Below are positions 53,609 to 62,668 of a stretch of 64,000 nt of DNA, piece after piece. Both the position numbers and the translations under genes were made by a program. The stretch is from NCBI RefSeq assembly GCF_020252395.1, contig NZ_JADCDB010000016.1, positions 18,905 through 82,904 of the forward strand, given 5' to 3'. This DNA is from Aestuariivirga sp. (GTDB lineage: Bacteria; Pseudomonadota; Alphaproteobacteria; Rhizobiales; Aestuariivirgaceae). The notes below the pieces were generated by a model, which did not search any database, was not told where the DNA came from, and saw only the letters and a list, made by a program, of their open reading frames with translations. Position 1 is the first letter of the stretch. Each line of letters begins with the position of its first letter.

Positions 53609-55228
53609 CTATGACGCATCCGTTTTGCGGTGAGCGGGCAGGTCTGATACAATAATTTGGTGAGATTGCTCATCAAAGCAATAATAAATGCGAAGGCATA
53701 ACGCCGGATCACGTGTGTTACCGCCATTTTTCACATGCCAATCCGCAGTGAATCGCCTCCCATTCCAGTCGAAGTCGTACTCGTCTGACCCGCATGCCGC
53801 ATTGCGGATGCCGTCTTCGACAATGGCCTCCCGCAATGTTCCATGACCTCCTGAAATTCGACGCTCTCTACAATCTATCGCAAGCCATCTAAGGCAGCGG
53901 GCAACTTGTTCGACATCCACGAATTCTGGTGACTTAAGTCCACGCCTCGCTGTTTGAGTCAGTGCCAGTCTGCCCGTGAATTGTTTTTCACACCACTCCA
54001 ACAACTCTGCCCATGTAGTGGGGAGAGCAATTTCATCATCAGGATCGTTTCCGCGCGCCTTGAGAATCGTTGTCAGCTCTTGGATACGATGTGAATAAGT
54101 GTTTACTCGACTTTCCGCGAGTTCGGCCCGTTCGCGATCTTTATCGGCCTCTCCTGCAAAGAAATCTTGCATTGCTTTTTGCTGAGCAACTTCGCGATCC
54201 AGCTCCTTGATCTGCTCCGCCATTGCCGTCAATTTTGCACTGTCGCTTGCTCCTTCATTTTCTAGAGCCGCACTGCGTGCTTTGAGCGCTTCGTTGCGGA
54301 TTGATGAAAATATGAAAAGATCGTGCCCTAGTTTTACACGGCGAATGCTTTCTTCAGCGGCAGTTTGTCTGAGCCAACGATTAGTTCGGGACGCTCCATC
54401 GGAAGTATTGATTTGGTCGGCCAAAACAAGTCGATGCTGAAATGGGTCACTATCTTCTTCAAAGCCTGGCATATAGATACGTACACCACCATTGAAGACA
54501 GCGCGATATTTGCCCAGGCGTTCGACAAGCACTTGGGCACAAGCCGCCCTTAGTAGTACAACATGGGCATAGCCGGCAGTCGCTCGCGCGAGTTTATCAA
54601 CATCAAGAAACCGTGGTTTGAAAAACCTGTCATCCTTAAGAGTCACCACAATCGTTGGAAGCATCCGCTTGGGATCAAGCAGATGATCCACTAAGCGATT
54701 AGCCGACACGTCATTGCTCACTTCTAAGGGCTTTATTGATACGAGCGAATTCCCGCGCATAAGAATGAGATTGTCGATTAACTGATCAACAAAGCCGGGC
54801 GTATGCGGTTCAATGTTTAGGTGGAGCTCGGCTGTGTTGACAAGCAAGCGAGCACTAAACGTACAGGGTTTCCCTTCGCCTCTTCCGACAACCACTTCGG
54901 TGGTCCAAGTTCGACCAGGAATATTCTTGTCCGGGTCATCGGCACGAATGGCCCAGATATCAGCTTTGGCGAGCTTCAGCCGAACACAGCTGCTGTTGCG
55001 ACCCCCGGCGAGGAAATCGAATGTTTGGTGATCCCATGCTTCCGGCGGCAAACGGCCTCCGCAGCGATTCTCAGCCCACTTAAGGATTTCGCTAATAGCG
55101 GTCTCAGCAGCTTCGTCAGGAGCAGTAGCTTTAAACCAACCGGCGATACGGATAATCTCATGCTCACGTACCACCCGAGGCATGCGCCGGGCAAGTCCGC
55201 CAAGAGCAACTTCAAATGCGTTGCTCAC
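53609..55228 (-). CDS. 539-residue accessory protein of unknown function beside tRNA-Thr
   Basis: I do not recognise this family. GTG at 55228 is preceded by GAGGAG about 8 nt upstream. The base composition is clearly more AT-rich than in all neighbours, a sign of transfer. The N-terminal 200 residues are mixed alpha/beta with GRTWTTEVVVGRGEGKPCTF. A coiled coil runs about residues 325-390 (AMAEQIKELDREVAQQKAMQ). The last 100 residues form a compact domain ending ADWHVKNGGNTRDPALCLRI then YYCFDEQSHQIIVSDLPAH, which reminds me of small RelE/HigB-like RNase folds. No signal peptide or membrane helix is seen. A role in defence is a guess from its location and build. Confidence 0.75.
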   Translation of the reverse strand: MSNAFEVALGGLARRMPRVVREHEIIRIAGWFKATAPDEAAETAISEILKWAENRCGGRLPPEAWDHQTFDFLAGGRNSSCVRLKLAKADIWAIRADDPDKNIPGRTWTTEVVVGRGEGKPCTFSARLLVNTAELHLNIEPHTPGFVDQLIDNLILMRGNSLVSIKPLEVSNDVSANRLVDHLLDPKRMLPTIVVTLKDDRFFKPRFLDVDKLARATAGYAHVVLLRAACAQVLVERLGKYRAVFNGGVRIYMPGFEEDSDPFQHRLVLADQINTSDGASRTNRWLRQTAAEESIRRVKLGHDLFIFSSIRNEALKARSAALENEGASDSAKLTAMAEQIKELDREVAQQKAMQDFFAGEADKDRERAELAESRVNTYSHRIQELTTILKARGNDPDDEIALPTTWAELLEWCEKQFTGRLALTQTARRGLKSPEFVDVEQVARCLRWLAIDCRERRISGGHGTLREAIVEDGIRNAACGSDEYDFDWNGRRFTADWHVKNGGNTRDPALCLRIYYCFDEQSHQIIVSDLPAHRKTDAS

Positions 55229-55381
55229 GCAATCTCTCCTCGTTGCGGAGTTCTCTACGAGATGGTCTCGCAGTGCTTTTCGCGTTTGACAGTCATAGCT
55301 CCCATCAAAGGTGAAACACAGCCCGCTTCCACTGCCCCTTTGGAAAGGTTCTGGCCAATTTTGATCCGAAATTCAAGGGGC

Positions 55382-55457
55382 TGGTGCTGCTTGCAGGATT
55401 CGAACCTGCGACCCCCGCATTACGAATGCGGTGCTCTACCAACTGAGCTAAAGCAGC
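55382..55457 (-). tRNA. tRNA-Thr (anticodon CGT)
   Basis: A complete 76-nt cloverleaf including encoded CCA. Acceptor GCTGCTT pairs with AAGCAGC. The D arm is GCTCAGTTGGTAGAGC. The anticodon stem CCGCA/TGCGG flanks loop TTCGTAA with anticodon CGT, and the T arm is GCAGGTTCGAATCCTGC. The gene lies upstream of the 539-residue protein gene on the same strand. Confidence 0.97.
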
Positions 55458-55540
55458 CCTTGCGGGCGATGCCCTACTAATCCCCTACTAACACAAAACC
55501 CAAACTCACAACCACTTGCCTTCACTCGGCTTTTGCACAT

Positions 55541-55589
55541 CGACCCCATCATTACGAATGATGTGCTCTACCAACTGAGCTAAAGCGGC
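55541..55589 (-). pseudogene. truncated tRNA-Thr(CGT), 5' half only
   Basis: The 5' acceptor strand GCCGCTT, D arm, anticodon arm (loop TTCGTAA, anticodon CGT) and variable-loop start GGGGTCG are intact. Then the sequence leaves the tRNA pattern: no T arm and no 3' acceptor strand follow. It shares a 23-nt identical block (55563-55585) with the intact tRNA at 55431-55453, 132 bp away in the same orientation. It is best explained as a native tRNA gene broken when the AT-rich insert arrived. Confidence 0.8.
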
Positions 55590-55654
55590 TTGCCAGACGG
55601 CGCGGGGTATAGGGTATTTCGGCGGGGGCCGCAACCGGTTCCCGGCCGCAAATT

Positions 55655-57139
55655 TCAGCCTTCCGCGGGCAGTGACCGGCCCGCCGGGCGGTCGAAATCC
55701 TCGGCCACGCCGGGGTCGTCCGGCGGGCGGTGGGGCGGCACCATTTTCGGCGGCTCCAGCCGGGGCGGGGCGGCGTCCGCGGCGGGTTTCGGGGCCTCGA
55801 TCGCCTCCACCGCCTCCACCACCTCCACCGCCATGGGCCGGTCTGCCTCCAGCTGTTCGGGCATTTCGAAGGGCGCTTTCCATTCGCAGGGCACGATCTC
55901 GCCTGACACGGGGGAGACCGGCGTCCAGCGCGGGCTCGCCACACCGTCTGACACCCAGATCGGGTCACGCGGCGCTGTCAGCGCGCGGGCCAGCCATTCG
56001 CGCGCCCGGCCTTTGTCGCCCTTTGCCTCTTCGATGTCGGCCATCAGCGCGCAGAGGCGGGCCTGCGGGCGGTTCTCCACGAAGGGCGAGAGCGCCTCGC
56101 GCGCCATGTCCCATTTCCGCGCGCGGATGGCGAAGCGGGCCAGCGCCACCGCGCCCTCGATGCCGCCCCTGTTTTCCTTGAGGAGATCGCGCAGGCGGTC
56201 GAGCAGTACTTCGGGCGCGTCGCCGGGGATCAAATGCGCCTGCACCTCGGCGAGGTCCGGATGCGGCGAGACGATCCATGTCTCCTTCAGGATTTTCGAG
56301 GCCTTGCGCGTCGCGGCCTGGCTCACCAGCACGCGCGCCGCGACGAGGGCGGCGGGCACCAGCGCGGGGTCGAGCTTGTGCGCCTTCAGGGCGAGCTCCA
56401 GTGCCTTGGGCTTGTCGCCGTCCTCGATCGCCAGGGCTTGCGCGGCCAGCATCGCCGCGAGCTTGCGGTTGCCCTCGGGCTGGGTGACGAGGCCGGACTT
56501 GATCTGCTGCGCCAGCGTCGCCGAGGCCGCGTTCCAGTCCTTGCCCGCCGACTGCAATTGGAGGACGGCGGTGGAGGCCCAGTTGAGGCGGGGGTTCAGC
56601 GCCAGCGCGCGCTCGGCGTAACGCCGCGCCGCGGCCACATCGCCCGCCTGCCGCGCCTCGGAAAACAATCCGCGAAGCCCCAGCGCTTCCGTTTCGGGCG
56701 ACTTGGTCATCTGTTCGAAGATGCGCTTCACCTGCGCCCGGTCGCCCTTCAGCTGGGCGGCCTGCGCGGCCAGCACGTTGACGAGGGGCTCGTCGGCCAG
56801 CGCATTGCCGGCGATTGCCGCATGCTTGGCGGCCGCCGCCGCATCGCCAGCGCCTGCGGCGATGATGCCGCGCGACAGCGCTTCGCGGCCCTTGCGGCTG
56901 CGGCGGCCGGAATACCAGCGGCCCATCGCATGCGGACTGCCCCACAGCCGGCGGAACAGGCTCCACAAGAACCAGATCAGCACCACGGCCAGCACCGCCA
57001 GCACCACGCCGGCGATGAAGCTCATCTGGATCTCGCGGCCGAGCCAGCGGATGGTCAGCGTGCCGGGCCGGTCGGCCATCCACGCGAAGCCTGCGGCGAG
57101 GAGGACGAGCAGGAAGAAGCGCCACAGCAGCTTGATCAT
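55655..57139 (-). CDS. HemY-like TPR membrane protein
   Basis: A 494-residue protein of the HemY-N family. Two N-terminal transmembrane helices (about residues 4-20 and 40-60) are followed by HAMGRWYSGRRSRKGREALSRG, a family landmark. A long TPR-like helical repeat region runs to about residue 400, and the tail is rich in Pro, Glu and Ala. It is encoded with hem genes in many alphaproteobacteria, but an enzymatic role is not established. ATG at 57139 overlaps the upstream gene by 4 bp. Confidence 0.87.
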   Translation of the reverse strand: MIKLLWRFFLLVLLAAGFAWMADRPGTLTIRWLGREIQMSFIAGVVLAVLAVVLIWFLWSLFRRLWGSPHAMGRWYSGRRSRKGREALSRGIIAAGAGDAAAAAKHAAIAGNALADEPLVNVLAAQAAQLKGDRAQVKRIFEQMTKSPETEALGLRGLFSEARQAGDVAAARRYAERALALNPRLNWASTAVLQLQSAGKDWNAASATLAQQIKSGLVTQPEGNRKLAAMLAAQALAIEDGDKPKALELALKAHKLDPALVPAALVAARVLVSQAATRKASKILKETWIVSPHPDLAEVQAHLIPGDAPEVLLDRLRDLLKENRGGIEGAVALARFAIRARKWDMAREALSPFVENRPQARLCALMADIEEAKGDKGRAREWLARALTAPRDPIWVSDGVASPRWTPVSPVSGEIVPCEWKAPFEMPEQLEADRPMAVEVVEAVEAIEAPKPAADAAPPRLEPPKMVPPHRPPDDPGVAEDFDRPAGRSLPAEG

Positions 57140-58326
57140 TGCGCCGCTCCGCCCGAGGCCGCGATCTGCCGCAGCACCGCCTCGGAAACCTGGCTGACGG
57201 CCGCCTCGAGCTTGAGCCGCGCCGCCGCGCGGCCGCGCCATTGCGACAGCGCCATGGGCTTCTCGCCTTCGCCCGCATCGATGACCGAGATGGCCTGCGT
57301 CAGGTCGCCCGCCTCGGCGAAGGCTGCGGCCTTTTCGGCCAACATGCGCCAGTCGGTGTTGCCGATGGGGCGGATCGAGATGATGCCGGAGAGCGACTTC
57401 ATCAGGCTGCCGAAATAGCTGTTGTCCTCCGCCGCCGGGGCTTCCGCCTGCGGCAGGGAAGGGATTGCGGCGGTGAGTTCGGAAGCGAGCCCCTTGGCAT
57501 CGGGCAGGCCCTCGGCCGCACTGGCCGCCACCTCGTCAAGGCCCGAAGCCGCGGGCACCATGCGCGCGATGCGCTCATATTCCGGCTGGAAAGACGTGCC
57601 CGCCGCCACCTTGGCCTTGAGGTCGGACAGCGCCTGTGACAGCGCGGCCGTGGTCCCTGCCTGCGCGGAAGGGCCCGCGCCCGCCTTGAGGCTTGCCACA
57701 TCCTTCTCCAGCGCATCGATGCGCTGGCCGAGAGCCGCAAGCACCGCGGCATCGGCGGGGCTCGCCGCGCCGCCCGATGCAGCGGGGGCGGATGACATCG
57801 ACTTCCGCAAGCCATCGAGGCCGCTCTTCAGCGCCGCGATCTGCTCGCCCAGCGTTGCCGCCTGCTGCGCCCCCGCATCGGCCTTGCTGCCCACGCCGGC
57901 AATCTGTGCAGCGGCGGATTTCGCCACGTCCGCTGCTTTGGCGGCGGCATCATTGGCGGCAGCCGCAGCCTCAGCCGCGCCGTCCGCCCTCTGCTTCACC
58001 GCGGCAATCTGGTTCGCAAGGTCAGTGTTGTTCTGCGCGAGGGCGGCCACCTGGTTCTTCAGCGCCACCATCTGGTTCGATGGGAGATAGCTCGACAGCA
58101 CGCCGCCATAAAGGAAGCCGCCGCCGATGAGGCCGAGGACCAGCGCGATCGCGATCCCGCGGCGGAAACCGCGCGTGCGGCCAGGCGGCGGCGTGAAGGC
58201 CTCCGCCGCCTCTTCGCGTGTCTCTTCGCTGGCAGAGGCGCTCGCCTCGCTCTCGCTGCGGATGTCCTCCGCATCGAGGTCGATCACCCGTGGCTTGGAA
58301 CCGGTGTCGTCGTTCTGGCTGGTCAT
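57136..58326 (-). CDS. mitofilin-like coiled-coil membrane protein (COG4223 type)
   Basis: A 396-residue protein. An acidic N-terminal tail leads to one transmembrane helix (about residues 55-75). A long Ala/Gln-rich coiled coil (about 85-245) follows. The C-terminal domain (DWRMLAEKAAAFAEAGDLTQAI) resembles alphaproteobacterial mitofilin/Mic60 relatives, which shape inner-membrane folds. This gene sits between hemD and the HemY-like gene, a conserved arrangement in the class. Confidence 0.82.
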   Translation of the reverse strand: MTSQNDDTGSKPRVIDLDAEDIRSESEASASASEETREEAAEAFTPPPGRTRGFRRGIAIALVLGLIGGGFLYGGVLSSYLPSNQMVALKNQVAALAQNNTDLANQIAAVKQRADGAAEAAAAANDAAAKAADVAKSAAAQIAGVGSKADAGAQQAATLGEQIAALKSGLDGLRKSMSSAPAASGGAASPADAAVLAALGQRIDALEKDVASLKAGAGPSAQAGTTAALSQALSDLKAKVAAGTSFQPEYERIARMVPAASGLDEVAASAAEGLPDAKGLASELTAAIPSLPQAEAPAAEDNSYFGSLMKSLSGIISIRPIGNTDWRMLAEKAAAFAEAGDLTQAISVIDAGEGEKPMALSQWRGRAAARLKLEAAVSQVSEAVLRQIAASGGAAQ

Positions 58327-58336
58327 GGCAAAAGGC

Positions 58337-59044
58337 CTAAAGGGTTCGCCCGCTTTGTTCAAGAAGCTCAAGAATTGCGGCCTCGTCGGGGCTGGCGGAA
58401 ACCGCGCTGTTCCAGTCGTCAGCGAGTGCGGCTGCGACATTGCGCGACAGGCAGAGGTGGCGGACCCGCGCGGCTTGGGCGAAAAGCCCCGCCCTTTCGA
58501 CGAGCCCGCGCCAGACCTTGGCACTGCGCGGCGAATAGAGCAGCACGGCATCGAGCAGGCCTTGCCGCAGTGCGGCGTCCACCGCGCCCAGCGTCTCCGC
58601 CGGCGCCGCATCATAGAGCACCACGCGGCGGCAATCGAAGCCCGATGCCGCGAGCTGTGCCTGCAGGTCGCCCGCCGTCTCGGCGCCTGAGAGATAGAGG
58701 ATCGGCCCGGCCTTCGGCTCAAGCGTCTCGCGGATGAAGGCCGCAAGCCCGTTCACGTCGCCGCCATGCGCCTCGGCCTTCAGCCCCGCGGCGGCCGCCG
58801 CCCTCAGCGACTGCGGCCCGACCGTCAGTACACGGAATGATGAAAGCCCGTGGCCCTCCGGCAGCGCCCGGATGCCGTTGGCGCTGGTCACTGCCACCGC
58901 CTGCCACGGCAAGGCAGGGATGGTCACGCCAGCGCGCGGCTGGATCGTCAGCAGCGGCGCCATCACCACCTCGTGCCCCATCGCCTCCAGCCTGGCGGTG
59001 AGCGGCCCCGCATCCTCCCCGGGCCTGGTGACGGCGACCAACAT
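58337..59044 (-). CDS. hemD: uroporphyrinogen-III synthase
   Basis: A 235-residue two-lobed enzyme that closes and inverts ring D of hydroxymethylbilane. Sequence conservation in this family is low, but VTRPGEDAGPLTARLEAMGHEV at the start, AVAVTSANGIRAL in the first lobe, and VLLYSPRSAKVW in the second are characteristic. ATG at 59044 overlaps the hemC stop as TGATG, so the two are coupled. Confidence 0.9.
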   Translation of the reverse strand: MLVAVTRPGEDAGPLTARLEAMGHEVVMAPLLTIQPRAGVTIPALPWQAVAVTSANGIRALPEGHGLSSFRVLTVGPQSLRAAAAAGLKAEAHGGDVNGLAAFIRETLEPKAGPILYLSGAETAGDLQAQLAASGFDCRRVVLYDAAPAETLGAVDAALRQGLLDAVLLYSPRSAKVWRGLVERAGLFAQAARVRHLCLSRNVAAALADDWNSAVSASPDEAAILELLEQSGRTL

Positions 59045-59958
59045 CAGAAGGCGATGAGGCTGCCGCCCTCGGCCTTCACCTGCGCGCCCGCCTCAGCGCC
59101 CATGCGCGCGGCATCGGCAGGCGCGCCTTCGCGCACCGTCTCGAAGCAATGGACGCCGTCGGGCGTCAGGGCATGCCCGCGGAATTTCACGCGGCCATTC
59201 TCGATCACCGCATGGCCCGCCAGCGGCGTGCGGCAGGAGCCGTCGAGTGCTGCAAGGAACGCCCGCTCGCAATTCACCGCAATCGCCGAAGGCTCATGAT
59301 CGATCGCCGCCAGCAGCTCCCGCGTCTTGGCATCGTCCTCGCGCGTCTCGATGCCGATGCAGCCCTGCGCCACCGCAGGCAGCATCACGCCGGTGGGGAC
59401 CAGCGAGGTGATCTTGCCGGCAAGCCCGAGGCGCTTCAGTCCCGCCGCCGCGAGGAAGGTTGCCTGCGCCACGCCATCCGCCAGCTTCTTCAGCCGCGTT
59501 TCCACATTGCCGCGAAACTGGATCACCTCGAGGTCCGGCCTCAGCCGCTTCAGCTGCGCGCCTCTTCGCACCGAGGAGGACCCGACCACCGCGCCCTTCG
59601 GCAGGTCATCGATGGTCTTCGCCACCGGGCTCAGGAAGGCATCGCGCACATCCTCGCGCGGCAGCAGGGCAGCCATGGTGAGCCCGTCTGGCAGCCTGGC
59701 CGGCATGTCCTTCATCGAGTGCACGGCGAGGTGGATGTCCTGCGCGAACAGCGCCTCTTCGATCTCCTTGGTGAACAGCCCCTTGCCGCCGATTTCCGAC
59801 AGCGGCCGGTCCCTGATCCGGTCCCCCGTGGTGGTGATCACCACGATCTCGATGTCCGCGTCCGAAAACCCATGCGCGGCCTTCAGCCGGCTCCTCGTCT
59901 CGTTCGCCTGGTAGAGGGCGAGGGGGGAGCCACGTGTCCCGATCTTCAGCTTCGGCAT
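59044..59958 (-). CDS. hemC: hydroxymethylbilane synthase
   Basis: A 304-residue enzyme that polymerises four porphobilinogens for haem and, if present, bacteriochlorophyll. It opens with KLKIGTRGSPLALYQANETR, has VVGSSSVRRGAQLKRLRPDL and the dipyrromethane-bearing Cys in DGSCRTPLAGHA. ATG at 59958 is chosen over a start 24 bp upstream because it gives the family N-terminus. It is divergent from tsaD across a 417-bp region with palindromes. Confidence 0.96.
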   Translation of the reverse strand: MPKLKIGTRGSPLALYQANETRSRLKAAHGFSDADIEIVVITTTGDRIRDRPLSEIGGKGLFTKEIEEALFAQDIHLAVHSMKDMPARLPDGLTMAALLPREDVRDAFLSPVAKTIDDLPKGAVVGSSSVRRGAQLKRLRPDLEVIQFRGNVETRLKKLADGVAQATFLAAAGLKRLGLAGKITSLVPTGVMLPAVAQGCIGIETREDDAKTRELLAAIDHEPSAIAVNCERAFLAALDGSCRTPLAGHAVIENGRVKFRGHALTPDGVHCFETVREGAPADAARMGAEAGAQVKAEGGSLIAF

Positions 59959-60375
59959 GTCCGGTCCGGAAAAATTCTGCAATTCCTGACAATCTTAGCT
60001 GTAAACTTTGGTGGCGTCACCACCCACCCCCGGTTCCGTCACCCCAGCGAAAGCTGGGGCCCAGCTTTGCCCGCCTCAAGCGCGGCGCCAGCATGCACCG
60101 GCAGGACGAAGCAGAGGCGATGCCGCCGCGCAAAAGCCGCATTTGCCACAAGTTGAACATAATCCTATTGGCTCCGCTTGGGCCGCCGCATCATTTGCCC
60201 GTTGCGCAAGATTGTTGCGCAACGCAATCTGGTTGCCATCCCGGGCGTCAGCCCGTGTCAACGGCGGCATCACTTTTGCAACCGAAACAGCATCCGCCCG
60301 CAACATGCGGCAACGCGTTTTGCACCATCGCGGAGCTTGACTCAGCGCTCCCAGGGGGCGAGGGGAAGGCGGAAC
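59959..60375. other. 417-bp intergenic region between hemC and tsaD with palindromes
   Basis: No gene is seen. It holds a hairpin (60042-60048 with 60053-60059, GAAA loop) that belongs to a repeat type common in Alphaproteobacteria. It also holds a perfect inverted repeat GTTGCGCAA-GATTG-TTGCGCAAC (60201-60223). The second lies about 240 bp before hemC and 150 bp before tsaD and could be an operator or a small hairpin. The rest shows no strong feature. Confidence 0.6.
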
Positions 60376-61467
60376 ATGACCAAGCCCACCCTCATCCTCG
60401 GCATCGAGACCTCCTGCGACGAGACGGCTGCCGCTGTCGTTGCGCGGGACGGGGAGGGGCGCGGAGAGATCCTCTCCAACGTGGTGCTCTCCCAGCTCAA
60501 GGAGCACGCCCCCTATGGCGGCGTGGTGCCGGAGATCGCGGCGCGCGCCCATGTCGAGCACCTGGACCGGCTGGTGGCTCAGGCCATGGCCGAATCCGGC
60601 ACTGAATACAAGAACTTGAGCGGCATTGCTGCAACCGCCGGGCCGGGCCTCCTCGGCGGCGTCATCGTCGGCCTCACCATGGCCAAGGCCATCGCCTTCG
60701 CCCATGGCAAGCCGCTCGTCGCGGTCAACCATCTGGAGGGCCACGCCCTCACCGCCCGCCTGCTGCAAGCCGTTGAATTCCCTTACCTTCTGCTGCTCAT
60801 TTCGGGCGGCCATACGCAGTTCCAGCTGGTCGGGGGCGTGGGCAAGTATCACCGCCTCGGCACCACCATCGACGATGCCTTGGGCGAGGCCTTCGACAAG
60901 GTGGCGAAGCTGTTGGGCCTCGGCTACCCCGGCGGCCCGCAGGTCGAAGCTTTGGCGCGCCGCGGCAACGCCTCCCGCTTTGCCTTCCCGCGCCCGCTAA
61001 AGGGCCGGAAAGACTGCAATTTCTCCTTCTCCGGTCTCAAGACAGCGGTGCGCGAAACGGTGCAGGATCTAGGCGCCCTCAGCGGCCAGGATGTGGCCGA
61101 TGTCTGCGCCTCCTTCGAGGCTGCGGTGGCGGAAACCATGGCCGACCGCCTGAAAATGGCCGTCCACCTGTTCCGCGCCGCCCACTCCGCCGTCGAGCAC
61201 CCCGCCTTCATCGTGGCCGGTGGCGTGGCGGCGAACCAGAAGCTGAAGGCGGTGTTCGAGGCCGCGGCCGCCCAGCACGGCCTGCAACTCATTGTTCCGC
61301 CAGCTAAACTTTGCACCGATAATGCCGCCATGATCGCCTGGGCCGGGGCCGAGCGGCTGGCGCTGGGCCTCACCGATCCGCTCGATTTCGCCGCCCGTGC
61401 CCGCTGGCCGCTCGATCAGGTCCAGGCCCCGGTCTACGGTTCCGGCAAGCTGGGGGCCAAGGCATGA
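60376..61467 (+). CDS. tsaD: tRNA threonylcarbamoyladenosine biosynthesis protein TsaD
   Basis: A 363-residue actin-fold protein that transfers threonylcarbamoyl to A37 of ANN-decoding tRNAs such as the tRNA-Thr in this window. Marks are [14 protein letters not shown] at the start, the metal-binding His pair in [23 protein letters not shown], and [13 protein letters not shown]. Length is normal. It overlaps gpsA by 4 bp. Confidence 0.96.
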   Translation: MTKPTLILGIETSCDETAAAVVARDGEGRGEILSNVVLSQLKEHAPYGGVVPEIAARAHVEHLDRLVAQAMAESGTEYKNLSGIAATAGPGLLGGVIVGLTMAKAIAFAHGKPLVAVNHLEGHALTARLLQAVEFPYLLLLISGGHTQFQLVGGVGKYHRLGTTIDDALGEAFDKVAKLLGLGYPGGPQVEALARRGNASRFAFPRPLKGRKDCNFSFSGLKTAVRETVQDLGALSGQDVADVCASFEAAVAETMADRLKMAVHLFRAAHSAVEHPAFIVAGGVAANQKLKAVFEAAAAQHGLQLIVPPAKLCTDNAAMIAWAGAERLALGLTDPLDFAARARWPLDQVQAPVYGSGKLGAKA

Positions 61468-62366
61468 GGATCGGCGTCCTCGGCGCCGGCGCCTGGGGCA
61501 CGGCGCTGGCCCATGTGGCGCGCTCCGCCGGCCACGAGGTCCAGGTCTGGTCCCGGGGAGGGCCCCTGGAGGCCCTGGGGAGGGCGCAGGGCCTGATTCT
61601 CGCAGTACCGGCACAGGGGGTACGTGAGGTCCTGTTAGGACTAAAATCAATCGTTACGAACGCGATTCCGCTCATCATCGGCGCCAAGGGCATCGAGCGG
61701 GGCTCGGGCCTGTTCATGAACGAGGTGGTAGCCGAGGTTCTGCCCGCGGTCGAACCCATGGTCCTCTCCGGCCCGTCCTTTGCGGCCGACGTGATGACGG
61801 GCCTGCCCACCGCCGTGGTGCTCGCGGCAGGCAAAATTTCCCATGCCCATCAATGGGCTGAGGCCCTCTCGCTCCCCCACTTCCGCATCTACGCGTCTGA
61901 CGACGTGAAAGGCGTGGAAATCGGCGGCGCCCTCAAGAACGTCCTCGCCATCGCCTGCGGCATCTCCGACGGCCGGGCCTTGGGCGACAGTGCCCGCGCC
62001 GCGCTGACCACGCGTGGCTTCGCCGAACTCACCCGATTCGCAGGAAAAATGGGCGCGAAACCCGAAACGCTCATGGGCCTCTCCGGTCTCGGCGACCTGC
62101 TGCTCACCTGCTCCTCGGCGCAGTCCCGAAATTATTCCTTCGGGTTCGCGCTGGGCGAGGGGAAGACGGTGGAACAGGCCCTCGCAGCCTCGCGCGGCGT
62201 GGTCGAGGGGGCCGCCACCGTGAAGATCGCCCAGGCGCTGGCCCGCCGCCACGGCGTCGACATGCCGATTGTGGACGCCGTGCACGCCATCGTTGACGAG
62301 GGCAAGGCGCCCGGCCAAGAAATCGCGAAGCTGCTCGCAAGACCCTTGCGCGCTGAAATAACATAG
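61464..62366 (+). CDS. gpsA: glycerol-3-phosphate dehydrogenase [NAD(P)+]
   Basis: A 300-residue enzyme that makes sn-glycerol-3-phosphate for phospholipids. The Rossmann motif [14 protein letters not shown] opens the protein. The substrate-side lysines and helices appear in [10 protein letters not shown] and [17 protein letters not shown]. It is coupled to tsaD by a 4-bp overlap, an arrangement frequent in this order. Confidence 0.95.
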   Translation: MRIGVLGAGAWGTALAHVARSAGHEVQVWSRGGPLEALGRAQGLILAVPAQGVREVLLGLKSIVTNAIPLIIGAKGIERGSGLFMNEVVAEVLPAVEPMVLSGPSFAADVMTGLPTAVVLAAGKISHAHQWAEALSLPHFRIYASDDVKGVEIGGALKNVLAIACGISDGRALGDSARAALTTRGFAELTRFAGKMGAKPETLMGLSGLGDLLLTCSSAQSRNYSFGFALGEGKTVEQALAASRGVVEGAATVKIAQALARRHGVDMPIVDAVHAIVDEGKAPGQEIAKLLARPLRAEIT

Positions 62367-62377
62367 GAATATCAGCC

Positions 62378-62668
62378 ATGCTCTTCGCCCTGCTCTGCAC
62401 CGACAAGCCCAACAGCGTCGATCTCCGCATGTCGGTCCGCCCCGATCACCTGAAACATCTCGAAAGCCTCGGGACCGCGCTCAAGGCCGCAGGCCCCTTC
62501 ACCACCGACGAGGGCTCGCCGACGGGAAGCCTCGTCATCATCGAGGCCGCCGGCCGCGCCGCCGCAAAGGCCATCGCCGATGCCGATCCCTATGCCAAGG
62601 CAGGCCTTTTCGCCTCGGTCGAAATCAAGCCGTGGAAGTGGCTGATCAAGAACCCGGAGGCCAAGTGA
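62378..62668 (+). CDS. YciI-family protein
   Basis: A 96-residue protein with the small dimeric ferredoxin-like YciI fold. The sequence MLFALLCTDKPNSVDLRM, the central HLKHLESLG with its conserved His, and SVEIKPWKW near the end fit the family. Function is not established in general. It overlaps the EVE-domain gene by 1 bp. Confidence 0.87.
   Translation: MLFALLCTDKPNSVDLRMSVRPDHLKHLESLGTALKAAGPFTTDEGSPTGSLVIIEAAGRAAAKAIADADPYAKAGLFASVEIKPWKWLIKNPEAK

Noticed and set aside
53472..55655. Calling the insert an integrative element or prophage with defined attachment sites
   Set aside because: No integrase, no phage genes and no 3' tRNA fragment at the far edge are seen, so only an insert of unknown mechanism is claimed.
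55506..55883. Minus-strand frame running through the truncated tRNA into the HemY-like gene
   Set aside because: Its tail is the familiar translation of a tRNA-Thr gene and the rest is antisense or out-of-frame to a real gene.
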